Assembly: GCF_002024165.1 (NCBI RefSeq)
Contig: NZ_MWQN01000003.1
Coordinates: 62,001-126,000 of the forward strand
Reading direction: 5' to 3'
DNA from: Embleya scabrispora
GTDB lineage: Bacteria; Actinomycetota; Actinomycetes; Streptomycetales; Streptomycetaceae
Length of the DNA: 64,000 bases
Part shown: positions 54,451-63,528 of the stretch, one piece after another
Position numbering within the stretch: position 1 is the first letter of the stretch
How the letters are laid out: the number at the start of each line of letters is the position of its first letter
The notes under the pieces: model-generated
Databases searched by the model: none
The model's input: only the letters and a program-made list of their open reading frames with translations
What the model was told of the DNA's origin: nothing
Translations under genes and position numbers: made by a program

Positions 54451-54618
54451 GTGCCACACCCGACCCGCGCGCGTCTACCGCTCCCCAACGGAACGCAACC
54501 CGACCTGGACATCGACGAACGACAACGCCTCGTCCACCGCACGGAGCACACCGAGTTCGGCACGACACCGCCCCGCCGGGACGTCGAGCACGGCGACCTC
54601 CTCGCCGCGATGTACTGA
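54451..54618 (+). CDS. Possible small protein, 55 residues
   Basis: GTG 54451 opens a 55-residue reading with polar, evenly mixed composition near its end (LDIDERQRLVHRTEHTEFGT, EHGDLLAAMY). That differs from the Pro/Arg-rich shadow frames around it. No SD site is clear and I recognise no family, so it may be the end of a decayed gene. Confidence 0.25.
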   Translation: MPHPTRARLPLPNGTQPDLDIDERQRLVHRTEHTEFGTTPPRRDVEHGDLLAAMY

Positions 54619-55050
54619 ACCCCGGCCCGGGCCGAGACCCGCGGCGCCTCTGTGCCCAGACCCGCCCGGCGTGATGGAACCGAACGCCTCGGAAAGTGGC
54701 GAATCGTCGTTTCAGCCCCGGAGGCGGACATTCCTTGTCTGCGTTCGCGGTATGTGTTTCGAGCCGCGATGGACGCGGAACGCCGATCCCGTCACGGTCG
54801 AGGACGGCATGGAATGGGAGGATGACGCGGGGGAAAGTCGTGACGGTACCCGGCCGTTCGGTGCGATGCCCCGATCGTGAGCGCAGCCCGATCCGGGTGC
54901 CTGCCGTGCCGCTCTCATTCGACAGGGATATCTCAACCCGATACCGGGCAGGGGATTCGAAAGCCGACCGAATCCGGACGCCCTTCCGCGAAAGTGGGGC
55001 AATCGAGCCGTTCTCTCCTGACGCCGCGCTGTCACCCGGATATTCGTCCC
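54619..55050. other. Intergenic, no gene seen
   Basis: Moderately less GC-rich than its flanks and likely to contain the promoter of the plus-strand gene at 55051. No supported ORF. Confidence 0.35.
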
Positions 55051-55366
55051 ATGTGGTGGAGACGACGCAGGCAACGCCTCCCGGGTACATGGTCGTACGG
55101 CGAGTGGCGCGTTCACGCCCCAAGGGCCGAGCACAGTTTCCCCATCGTGGAAACCGCCGACAACGGCTGGGTCTACGAGGTGCGCCGGGTCGCGACCGAG
55201 GCCGTCGCGCTGGAGTACCTGCGCCGCCGGGAAGTCCGCCTGGAGCGGTCGCGTCCGACCGTGGGCGTTGCGCGCCCCCCAGGCCTACGATCCGGACGAG
55301 GAAGCCCTCGTGGAGGGGCTCAAGGCGGGCGATGTCACCGGAATGGTCTCCGCCGAGGACCTCTAG
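55051..55366 (+). pseudogene. Hypothetical protein of about 105 residues, one-base frameshift
   Basis: ATG 55051 opens MWWRRRRQRLPGTWSYGEWR and runs as clear protein to about 55270 (VETADNGWVYEVRRVATEAV, then EYLRRREVRLERS). It then shifts frame at the C run at about 55272-55280 and continues as AYDPDEEALVEGLKAGDVTG to MVSAEDL and a TAG at 55364. Removing one C restores one protein. Similar small soluble proteins are common in Streptomyces; the function is unknown. Could be a sequencing error. Confidence 0.65.
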
Positions 55367-55887
55367 GACGACGCCCCCCCCCGCAGTGCCGGGTGATCTA
55401 CCGGCTCGTCTACTCCCACGGCAGCCCGGCCCGCGGCGACCGGACCGACGCGAGGTCACGGTCTCGAACGTGGCCTTCGTGCGGTAGTCATAGCGCCTCG
55501 GTGGCAACAGTGACGGTCGCCAAACTCGTCCTCGCACCGTGAGCCCCTACGGCGGACACCGGACAAGCGCCGGGCCGCGGTCTCGTGGCGGGTGGAGGTG
55601 AAGACGAACAGCACGACAGCGTCGTGGGGCTTGCGGAATTGGCGGGGGCCGTCCGGGTCGTGCGGTGAGCTGAGCCCGATCGGGCTCAGCCGGCCCCACT
55701 CCGGGAGGAAACCCGGTCGGCGATTGCGAATTGCCCGGACGGCGCTGCAAGGGAGGCTCCGGGGAGCGCAGGGTGTTCTGCGCCCTCCCGAAGCCCCGAT
55801 GTTCCTAACGCGTCCGGGTCCCGGCCCCGGACCGGCGTCCGTCTCTTCCCCCGCGCCGACAGTGAGATGACGGGGTGATGGACGAGG
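55367..55887. other. Intergenic between convergent genes
   Basis: About 520 bases, no supported gene on either strand. Confidence 0.4.
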
Positions 55888-56028
55888 TCAGCGCTTGTTG
55901 CGAATGCGCCACACCACGGCGAAGGCTACGAAGAGAACCACGACGATGACGCCGAAGATCCAACTGGTGAGCGGGCTGCCGCCGCTGATGATCACCGGTC
56001 CGGCGCTGTCGCCGAGATGTGTGTGCAT
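55888..56028 (-). CDS. Single-pass membrane peptide, 46 residues
   Basis: ATG 56028 has AAGGAG 5 bases upstream. The peptide has a polar N-terminus (MHTHLGDSAGPVIISGG), one strong membrane helix (WIFGVIVVVLFVAFAVVW) and a basic end (RIRNKR). It lies 55 bases downstream of the RHS-repeat gene on the same strand, so it is probably co-transcribed. A role as immunity or accessory protein for the RHS protein is a reasonable guess; no family is recognised. Confidence 0.65.
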   Translation of the reverse strand: MHTHLGDSAGPVIISGGSPLTSWIFGVIVVVLFVAFAVVWRIRNKR

Positions 56029-56083
56029 GGCTGCTCCTTCGAAGGCGGATACCTTTAGGCGAGTCCGGGTTTGGGGTCTTGGC

Positions 56084-59000
56084 TCATGTCGTCCCCTCGT
56101 CGAATGCCTCGGACGCCTTGCCGCCCACGAACGTGCCTCCGACCGCGCAGGGGACTGCGAGAACTCCCGCGCTGGCATAGGTGCAGGCGGATTCGAAGAT
56201 GGCTCCGACGCCGAATCCGACAGCCGTCGAGGCGGCCGAACGCAGATCGCCCCTGAGTAGCGCGCCGCCGAATTGCACCCCGGTGATGAAGTTCCCGGCG
56301 ACACCGATCTTCTTCGTCACCTTCGAGGTCACGCTTCCCACGGACCACGTCCCTGTCGGGTCCGCCCGGTTGATCGGATCGCCGCTCGCGTAGGCGTAGG
56401 GGTTGGCTTCCTTGCCGGCGGGGTCGCGTTGGGTGAAGCGGCCGACTGTGGGGTCGTAGTAGCGGGCGCCCATCTTGTACAGGCCGGTCGAATCGAGGTA
56501 GGTGCCCGTGTAGCGGAGCGGATTGGGCACCGCCTCGGTGGTGGTGCGGGCGTTGCCGTACGGGTCGTAGGCGTAGGTGTTGACCTTGTTGCCGAGCTTG
56601 TCGGTGAGGCCGGTGACCGAGCCCTGGGCGTCGGTGAGGTAGTAGTGGTTGGCCTCTCCGTAGCTCATGGCTATGAGGCTGCCCGAGGGTTCGCGGACGA
56701 ATCCCGTTTCGACGCCCCCGGTGACGGTGGCGGTCAATCCGAGGGAGCCGGCGTAGAAGGTCGTGGCGCCGGAGGTGAGGCGTTCGCCGTTGGTGGTGCC
56801 GGTGTAGGTGTTGTTCGTGGTGGTGGATCCGCGGGTGATCGCGGTGAGTTGGTTGAAGTCGCCGTATGTTTCACCGGTGCGGGGCAGGCCACCGCCGGCG
56901 GCGGTCTCGTTGCCGTTCGCGTCGAACGTCCAGCCGGTGTTCGACGTCTGGTTGGCGGCGTTGTAGGTGTAGGTGGTGCCCGCGGAGCCGCACGCGGTGG
57001 TCGTGGTGGAGGTGGCGGTGAGGTTGCCGGCCTTGTCGTAGCAGTAGAGCCACGCGGCGAGTTGGGTGCCGCCGCTGTTGGTCTCGCGGGCGTCGGTGAG
57101 CCGGCCGAGGGTGTCGTAGGTGTAGGCGTTCTTGACGCCGGCGCCGTCGGTGCGGGTGCGGATCTTGGATCCGTCCGTGTTCGAAGGCCCGTACGCGTAG
57201 GTGTAGTTCAGTTCCGAAAGGGCGGTGGCGCCCTTGGTGGCCTTGACCTGCTTGGGGCGGCCGCTGTTGTCGAGGTCGACGGCCTGGACGACGCCGCCGG
57301 GGTAGGTGGTGGAGGTGCGCGCCCCGTTGGCGTTGTAGGCGAACGTGGTCTCGCCGCCGAGGGGGTCGGTGACCTTGGTGAGGTTGTTGAGGGTGTCGTA
57401 GTCGTAGAGGACGCGCCCCATGGGGTCGTCGTAGCGGATCACGTTGCCCGCGGCGTCGTAGTGCAGCGTCGTCTGGTCTCCGCCGACAAGGGTGCGGCGC
57501 CACTCGCGGCCGAGGTCGTCGTATTCGACCTTGACGGTGCCGGCGGCGTCGGTGCGCTTGGTCTGGTTGCCGTCCTTGTCGTAGTCGTAGGCGACGTACT
57601 TGCCCGGGGTGGCGACGGTCTTGACCCGGTCGTGGTTGTCGTAGGTGTAGGTCGTGGTGATGTTGCGGCCGTCCTTGGCGGTGCTCGTGCGGCCGAGGTT
57701 GTCGTAGGTGTAGACGGTGTCGCCCAGCGGCGCGGGGGCGTCGACGTTCGTCAGGTCGCCGGTGGCGTTGTACGTGAAGTTGGTGGTGTTGAGGTTGGCG
57801 TCCTTCGACGTGCAGCGCTGGCCCTTGAACCCGCCGCAGGTCGGGCTCGCCGGGTTGTAGGTGTGGGTGAGTTGCGCGCCGGTGCCGCCGGTGGTGGCGT
57901 CGCTGACGCCCAGGGTGTTGCCGGAGGTGTCGTAGGAGTAGGACGTCTTGTCGCCGTTGGGGTCGGTCAGCGATGCGGGCAACTGCGCGCCGGCGTAGGT
58001 CTGGTAGCCGGTCAGCGAAGCGGTGGCTCCGGTGGGCATCTGGACCGAGGTGAGGTTGCCGGAGGTGTCCCAGCCGTAGGTGGTGATGTTGCCGGGGTTG
58101 CTTCCGGTGCCCATGGCGTCGACGGCGGTCTGCACGTTGCCGTTGATGTCGTAGGTGGTGTCGCGTTTGTGGCTCTGGGCGTCGGTGACGCGGTCGACGT
58201 GGCCGTCGGCCTGGACGGTGAAGGTCGTGGCGTTAAGGCGCGGGTCGGTGACGGTGGTGGTGCCCGCGGCGCCGTGGGCGGCGGAGTACGCGTACAGCGT
58301 GACGGCTTCCTGGCCGGTGGGCAGGTCGGTGACCTGGGTCACCGAGGTGACGCGGCTGGAGGTGTCGTAGGTGAAGCGGGTGATGTGGCCCATCGCCGTG
58401 GTGATTTGGGTGACGCGTTCGTCGTTGTCGTACGCGTACTGGACGGTTTCGCCGTTGACGTCGTCGACCTTGCCGACGACCCATTGCCAGCCGTTGGGGT
58501 CGATGTTGCGGACCAGGCGATACGTCGCGGTGCGGCCGGCGTTGTCGACGACGGCGAGGTTCTTCCACTGCGGTCCGTCGCCGATGTCGGGTCCGCTGCC
58601 TGCGGGGTGCAGCTCGATCCAACGCCCGGAGCGGGTCTCGGTGGCGCGCACGGTGTCGGCGCCGGTGCGCACGACGTCGATCTTCCCGCCGTTGCGTTCG
58701 GTGACCGAGGTCAGGCCGGCGGCGGCGGTGAACGTCTCCTTCTTCCCGTCCTTGCGCCAGGTGAGCGTGTAGACGCCGGCGCCGTCCTTGGTCAGGTCGG
58801 CCTTGTAGCCCTTGGCGGGGTCGAAGCCGCCGCCGGTCTTCTTCGGGAACGACATGGTGTCGCCGGACTCGCCCTGGATGTCGACCGCGGTGGCGGTCTC
58901 GGTCAGGCCGCGCTGGTAGTTGAACAGTTGCAGGCCCAGGCTGCCCTTGCTCCCCGTCCAGAAGGAGTTCGCGGTACGGCTCGCCTGCAGGCGTTGGCCG

Positions 59001-59422
59001 ACGCCCGCGATGTCGAGCTCGGTGCCGGCGATCATCAGGTTGCCGGTGGAGACGTCCACTCGGGCGACGGTGGAGTCGTTGAGTCGGTAGGCCTGGTAGT
59101 TGTGCCACGGGACGTCGCCGGCGTCCCAGTCGGGCCCGGCGAGCGTGGTGATCGCGCCGAGCGACTGGGCGCCGCCCGTGCGGGGCAGGTTCGGCGGGGC
59201 CTTGGTCTTGCCTTGCGGGGCGGGTGGCAGGGGTTGGGTGGTGCCGTGTCCCCACTTGTTCTTCGGTGCGGCGGGCGCGTCCGGCGCGGCGGACGCCTGG
59301 AACGGCGTCAGAGCCGCGACCAGTGCCAGTGCCGTGAACGCGGACAATGCGCCGGCTCGTATCGCGGTGTCGCCGGACCGGTCGAAGCGCTTGCGGGCGC
59401 GCCGAGTTCGGGTTTCCTTCAT
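56084..59422 (-). CDS. RHS/YD-repeat secreted protein
   Basis: A 1112-residue exported protein. Signal peptide with a long basic N-region and hydrophobic core ending ASA near residue 45. From about 330 to 960 it carries many YD repeats (RFTYDTSSRVTSVTQ, YTYDNLGRTSTAKDGR, YDYDKDGNQTKRTDAAG, YTYDTLGRLTDARE). The RHS core ends with RYTGTYLDSTGLYKMGARYY, then FTQRDPAG and NPYAYASGDPINRADPTG. The variable tail after the core is about 85 residues and hydrophobic, Gly/Ala-rich (GVGAIFESACTYASAGVLAV), without a recognisable nuclease or deaminase motif. ATG 59422 has a G-rich SD. RHS proteins form shells around C-terminal toxins. Confidence 0.9.
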   Translation of the reverse strand: MKETRTRRARKRFDRSGDTAIRAGALSAFTALALVAALTPFQASAAPDAPAAPKNKWGHGTTQPLPPAPQGKTKAPPNLPRTGGAQSLGAITTLAGPDWDAGDVPWHNYQAYRLNDSTVARVDVSTGNLMIAGTELDIAGVGQRLQASRTANSFWTGSKGSLGLQLFNYQRGLTETATAVDIQGESGDTMSFPKKTGGGFDPAKGYKADLTKDGAGVYTLTWRKDGKKETFTAAAGLTSVTERNGGKIDVVRTGADTVRATETRSGRWIELHPAGSGPDIGDGPQWKNLAVVDNAGRTATYRLVRNIDPNGWQWVVGKVDDVNGETVQYAYDNDERVTQITTAMGHITRFTYDTSSRVTSVTQVTDLPTGQEAVTLYAYSAAHGAAGTTTVTDPRLNATTFTVQADGHVDRVTDAQSHKRDTTYDINGNVQTAVDAMGTGSNPGNITTYGWDTSGNLTSVQMPTGATASLTGYQTYAGAQLPASLTDPNGDKTSYSYDTSGNTLGVSDATTGGTGAQLTHTYNPASPTCGGFKGQRCTSKDANLNTTNFTYNATGDLTNVDAPAPLGDTVYTYDNLGRTSTAKDGRNITTTYTYDNHDRVKTVATPGKYVAYDYDKDGNQTKRTDAAGTVKVEYDDLGREWRRTLVGGDQTTLHYDAAGNVIRYDDPMGRVLYDYDTLNNLTKVTDPLGGETTFAYNANGARTSTTYPGGVVQAVDLDNSGRPKQVKATKGATALSELNYTYAYGPSNTDGSKIRTRTDGAGVKNAYTYDTLGRLTDARETNSGGTQLAAWLYCYDKAGNLTATSTTTTACGSAGTTYTYNAANQTSNTGWTFDANGNETAAGGGLPRTGETYGDFNQLTAITRGSTTTNNTYTGTTNGERLTSGATTFYAGSLGLTATVTGGVETGFVREPSGSLIAMSYGEANHYYLTDAQGSVTGLTDKLGNKVNTYAYDPYGNARTTTEAVPNPLRYTGTYLDSTGLYKMGARYYDPTVGRFTQRDPAGKEANPYAYASGDPINRADPTGTWSVGSVTSKVTKKIGVAGNFITGVQFGGALLRGDLRSAASTAVGFGVGAIFESACTYASAGVLAVPCAVGGTFVGGKASEAFDEGTT

Positions 59423-60342
59423 CGATCCCCCAGGGCCTGCGCACCCCACGACGGGGTGCGAGCACCAGAAGGTTGGTGTGACCCGGGAGAAAAGTCGACC
59501 AGCTAGCCCAAAGTATTATTTTCCGTGACGAATCAATCGGCCAATCTCGAAGTTCATCCGCCCGACACCGCAAACAGTTGTCACCGGACAAATCTCCGGG
59601 CCTCACATTCCAGGCGAGGTACGCCACCTGTGGTTTCGCGACTGCCCGCCCATCCAGGGTTCATGTCCGCGGTTTCTGCTATCCGAAAAGTTGGCCGAAT
59701 TCGATCGAATATCCATTAAGCCGATACGAACGCCCAACGAATAAATTCCCGCTTTTCCGGCGATTGATCGAATTATTCGTCGATAAGGCCTGAAAAGAGC
59801 GCTCGCTTCGGTGCCCGCGCGGCGCCGCCGTGGGCGTCGTCCCTCGCTCCGGGCAGGCATCGTCGACAGGGGGTCGCCCTGTCCCGACACGGAGACTCGA
59901 CCCCAGCACCGATCGAAAGGCGATCACGGGGTATCACCACACGCGGGAGCGCACCGTGGACGAGCCGGGACGACAAGATCCCCTCGACAGCCATCCGTTC
60001 CCCGGCGCGGTGGGCCGGGAGGACGCAAGTCCGCGCGAACACGTGGAACTTCCGACGTGACCTGGCACACCCCCGAGGCCCGCATCACGCCCAGAGGAGC
60101 CAGGCCACCGCTTCGATCGACACAGGCGAAGCACCACCCGGGCGATCCCGCTGCACGACGGGCGCGCCGGTCCTGCGAACCACCGCGACCGGGGCGGCTC
60201 CACCCCGGAGACAACCAACGGGAGAACAACACGCGGCGAAACCCGTGCCGCGCGTCCGAGAGTGCCCCGGCGGCCACGCGGGCCCCACGGGTCGGCAGGA
60301 GTCGGACCGTGCCGCACCCACGGCGGACCGGTCCTACCGCCG
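59423..60342. other. Intergenic, AT-rich upstream part
   Basis: About 920 bases without a supported gene. Positions about 59500-59780 are markedly AT-rich and include the palindrome ATTCGATCGAAT (59699-59710). They probably contain the RHS gene promoter and binding sites. The remaining GC-rich part shows nothing recognisable. Confidence 0.4.
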
Positions 60343-61218
60343 CTAGCCGCGCGGATCCACCGTGCGGCCGGTGACACCGCGCGCACCGTCCCAGGCGCCA
60401 CGAGCGCGCATCCGCAACCGCCGTGCCTTGCGGTCCTGCCACAGCAACGTCGCGACGGTGAACTTCCCCTGCCGCACCGCCCAGAAGAACACCTCCGCCG
60501 GCGAGCGGTGACCCACGCTCATCAACAGCTGGTTGCGCGTCTGGTAGTACAACCGCCACAGCGGATCTTGCGCCGCTCCCTCGTGCAGGGTCACCGTCAG
60601 ATGCCTGGGCAGGATCCGGATTCCCCACCCGGCGCGGCGCGCCCGCAGGCAGAACTCCAGTTCCTCGCACATCGCGAAGTACTCCGCCTTGGGCACCCCG
60701 ACCTCGGCCACCAACGCCGCCGAGACCAACGCCCCCGCGAAGATCAACACGTCCACCGGGTACGACCCGCCGTCCGGAGGCGGCGGCGCGGGCACGTGCC
60801 GGTGCCGCCAGCCCAGCCCCAGGACCGACCTCTCGCCCCGGTCGTCCACCAACCACGTGCCCAGGATGCCGGTACGCCCCGGCAACCGGGCGGCCTCCTC
60901 GAGGAGTTCCTCCAAAGCGGTGGGCAACGGCCGGTCGTCGTCGTTGAACAACCACATCCATCCGTGCCCGCGCTCCAGTGCCGCGGACAACCCGGCGGCG
61001 TACCCGCCCGCCGGACCGGTGTTCTCCTCCAACCGCAGCCACGTCACGTCCGGGAACTCCGCGGCCAGCATCGCACCGGTGTCGTCCGAACTCGCGTTGT
61101 CGACCACGATGATCTCGTCCACCGGCCGGCTCTGCGCCGCGTACGCCTTCAAGGACTCCCGCAGCATGTCCCGACGGTTGTACGTCACGATCACCACGGC
61201 AACCGACTCGTCCGACAT
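60343..61218 (-). CDS. Family 2 glycosyltransferase
   Basis: A 291-residue GT-A-fold enzyme. The N-terminal nucleotide-sugar site is VAVVIVTYNRRDMLRESLKA, then EIIVVDNASSDDTG and ENTGPAGGYAAGL. The metal-binding DxD-like site is FNDDDRP at 91-97. The acceptor region holds CEELEFCLRARRAGWGIRIL. The C-terminal QTRNQLL segment is typical of rhamnosyl- or galactofuranosyl-type transferases acting on cell-surface polymers. No membrane helix. ATG 61218 has GAGGGG 8 bases upstream. It stands alone; donor and acceptor are unknown. Confidence 0.9.
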   Translation of the reverse strand: MSDESVAVVIVTYNRRDMLRESLKAYAAQSRPVDEIIVVDNASSDDTGAMLAAEFPDVTWLRLEENTGPAGGYAAGLSAALERGHGWMWLFNDDDRPLPTALEELLEEAARLPGRTGILGTWLVDDRGERSVLGLGWRHRHVPAPPPPDGGSYPVDVLIFAGALVSAALVAEVGVPKAEYFAMCEELEFCLRARRAGWGIRILPRHLTVTLHEGAAQDPLWRLYYQTRNQLLMSVGHRSPAEVFFWAVRQGKFTVATLLWQDRKARRLRMRARGAWDGARGVTGRTVDPRG

Positions 61219-61418
61219 CGGGCCCACCCCTCGTCAACGGCCCGGGCGTCACCGAACCGATCACCGACAAAAGAAGCGCGCCCCACCCACGTTCTCGCAC
61301 GGGCGACGACGCGACACGGCCGAGCGCGCCGCGACCGTCACGGACCCACAGGCCCGATCGGCGCTCCTACCCTGGCACAACCACGCGGACGGCGACCGCG
61401 ACTCCACCGACCCGACCG

Positions 61419-61715
61419 TCACGACCGCGACGAACCGGCTCGGAAACGACTCGACTCCCCGAGGCCTTCCTCCGAACCCGCCCGCTCCGACGACGCCGCA
61501 CCGTGGACTCCGTGCCCGCGCGGCTCCGCGGCACGGCGATACGAGACCGACAACCACGCCAACGCCCGACTCATCGCGTCCCCCTCCGCCCCGGCCTCCG
61601 CCATCTCCCGCGCGAACCCGTCCGCCCGCGACTCGCTCGCTCCCACGTCCTTCGTCCTCTCCCTCGAACAGCCGGCACGACCTCCGGAACCCACGCGCAC
61701 ACGCCCCACGTCCAC
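61419..61715 (-). CDS. Possible hypothetical protein
   Basis: A 98-codon ORF whose middle looks protein-like and helical (SRADGFAREMAEAGAEGDAM, then SRALAWLSVSYRRAAEP), while both ends are low complexity. The true start may be an inner GTG preceded by AAGGAC. No family recognised. The 61716-62229 stretch beyond it shows only incoherent frames. Confidence 0.3.
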   Translation of the reverse strand: MDVGRVRVGSGGRAGCSRERTKDVGASESRADGFAREMAEAGAEGDAMSRALAWLSVSYRRAAEPRGHGVHGAASSERAGSEEGLGESSRFRAGSSRS

Positions 61716-62229
61716 CGCAGCCGAATCGAGACCCTGTCCGACCTGAAAAACCCCGGCCGGATCAGGACCGTCACCGACGACGTTGCCACAACCCGAACGC
61801 CGACCCCCGCGGCATCACCCGACGAACACCGAATCCGCACAGACATCTCGACCGGGTGCCCAAAGGCCGAACGGCTCGCGAAGAGACGGAAAGCGCCACG
61901 GCACGACGCGTCCCTCCAACTCGGGTCACCGGTGCGGAATACGACGGTGGTGATGCCGGCAACGGCCTCCTGGATCCAGGACGAGCCACAGGTCGGGGCG
62001 GGTGGTGTCGCGGGGTCCCAAGCTGGTCGGGTGGCACCGACGAGGTGGCGGGGGCCGACGTGGACGTGGTGCGCGGCCCAGGGGGCCAGTCCCGAAGTGC
62101 CGTCGTCAGCACGGGGATGGACTCCGTGTCGCGGTCGATCTCGACCGTGGACGCCGCCGCGCCGACGGCGGCGTACACCGGGAGGATCAGCTCCGGCAGA
62201 TCGGGCCCACGCCGACCCGAGACTGACCG

Positions 62230-62557
62230 CGGCCGGCAGCAGCAATGCCCGGGTCGTAGCCGCCGGTGTAGAGGACCATCGGCCGCTCGGTCGAGCGGTG
62301 GCGCAGACTCAGGCGTTGCGCGAACGACCCCCGCTCGGGGTGTCGGTGGTCGGCGGTAGGTCGGCTCGAAGTAGCGGATGCCGGGGGCGGCGGGCCTCTC
62401 GGCCACCACCCGCATGCCCGGTATCGCCGCGATCCGCTCCCGGATGTCGGCCCGGGCCGCTGTCGACCGCCGCGTGCGCCGCGGCGCGCCGAGCCGCCGC
62501 CGGGCATGCCGTCCACACCGCGGGCCCGGCGGGTCGCGGGTTCGCGGGCGTTGTCAT
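62230..62557 (-). pseudogene. Decayed secreted tripeptidyl-aminopeptidase-like gene (S28/S37 type)
   Basis: The minus strand carries pieces in different frames: an alanine-rich signal-like start (62557: MTTPANPRPAGPAVWTACPA), then ADIRERIAAIPGMRVVAERP and GIRYFEPTYRRPP, then HPERGSFAQRLSLRHR and STERPMVLYTGGYD. The order matches the N-terminus of actinomycete secreted S28/S37-family peptidases. At least two frameshifts and loss of everything past about residue 110, including the catalytic serine, mean it is dead. Confidence 0.5.
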
Positions 62558-62937
62558 GCATGGCGCGCAACCGGTCCATCCGACTGGGGTCCGAGTGGAC
62601 CACTCGGTCGGGCCGGCTCGCGCCTACCATTTCGGCCGTGACCGACAAGCGCGGTGGGAGCGAGCGTATTGACCACCCTCCTTCGCCAGACTCCGCCACT
62701 CCTGCCGACGTCGGCCGAAGTGATGCCGATGACGATCGAACTGCCGCCCGGCGACGCGGGCACGCCGCGCACAGGCACTCGGCCCGGTCTTCGGCTACAT
62801 GCTGGAGCCGGCTGTGGACGCCGTCATCGTCCCCCGACAAGACCCGAACAAGACCTGAACAAGATCGGACACCCGAACGCACGCTGCCGGACCGGCACGC
62901 GCGCCCGGGGCAGGCGTCCATGAACGAGGAGATCGAG
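62558..62937. other. Intergenic upstream of the acetyltransferase
   Basis: About 380 bases, no supported gene. Open frames here are short and incoherent. Confidence 0.35.
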
Positions 62938-63528
62938 GTGAACATGAAGGAACGCAACCAGCCATCGCAGGTCGAGGTCCGTCGACTGCTCGTCGCCGAC
63001 CTGTCCGCGTACCTGGAGGATGTGCGCGACGTATACCGGGCGGTGTTCTCCGCCCAACCCTGGAACGAGGACGAGGCGGCGGCCGAACGCTATGTGCGCC
63101 GGCTCGACGCCGACAAGGAGCGCGACGGGTTCACCATCGCCCTCGCCGAGGATGACAGCGGGGTGGTGGGATTCGCCGTCGCCTGGACGACACCCGCGGT
63201 GTTCCCCACCACTCGCGGCTATGCACGGGTCGAGACGATGGTGGGCGCCGGGCGTACGCAGGAGTGGCTGTGCGGTGCGCGGGAAGTGGACGAACTCGCG
63301 GTGCGCCCGGGCGTCCGAGGCTCGGGAGTGGGCCGGGCGCTGCTGAGCGCGGTCACCGACGACGCCCCGTCCGGGAGATGCTGGCTGCTGACGTCCGCGC
63401 ACATCGATGTGGCCGTCCGCTTCTACACACGCGCCGGATGGCACCGGCTCGGTACCGACGCTTCGGGGACCACGGTCTTCCTCTCACCTCGCCACCCGGC
63501 CTTCGACGCTTCCTCCGCACCCCGTTGA
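62938..63528 (+). CDS. GNAT-family N-acetyltransferase
   Basis: About 196 residues. The acetyl-CoA binding motif A is VDELAVRPGVRGSGVGRALL, with the R/Q-x-x-G-x-G/A loop VRGSGVG. The C-terminal SAHIDVAVRFYTRAGWHRLG segment is motif B. The start is uncertain: GTG 62938 has GAGGAG 6 bases upstream, ATG 62944 and ATG 62920 are also in frame. Substrate unknown. The stop overlaps the next gene's TTG start, so the two are coupled, which suggests joint control by the MocR-type protein. Confidence 0.85.
   Translation: MNMKERNQPSQVEVRRLLVADLSAYLEDVRDVYRAVFSAQPWNEDEAAAERYVRRLDADKERDGFTIALAEDDSGVVGFAVAWTTPAVFPTTRGYARVETMVGAGRTQEWLCGAREVDELAVRPGVRGSGVGRALLSAVTDDAPSGRCWLLTSAHIDVAVRFYTRAGWHRLGTDASGTTVFLSPRHPAFDASSAPR

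Noticed and set aside
56273-59506. Plus-strand open frame of 1077 codons
   Set aside because: Antisense shadow of the RHS gene; its apparent repeats mirror the YD repeats.
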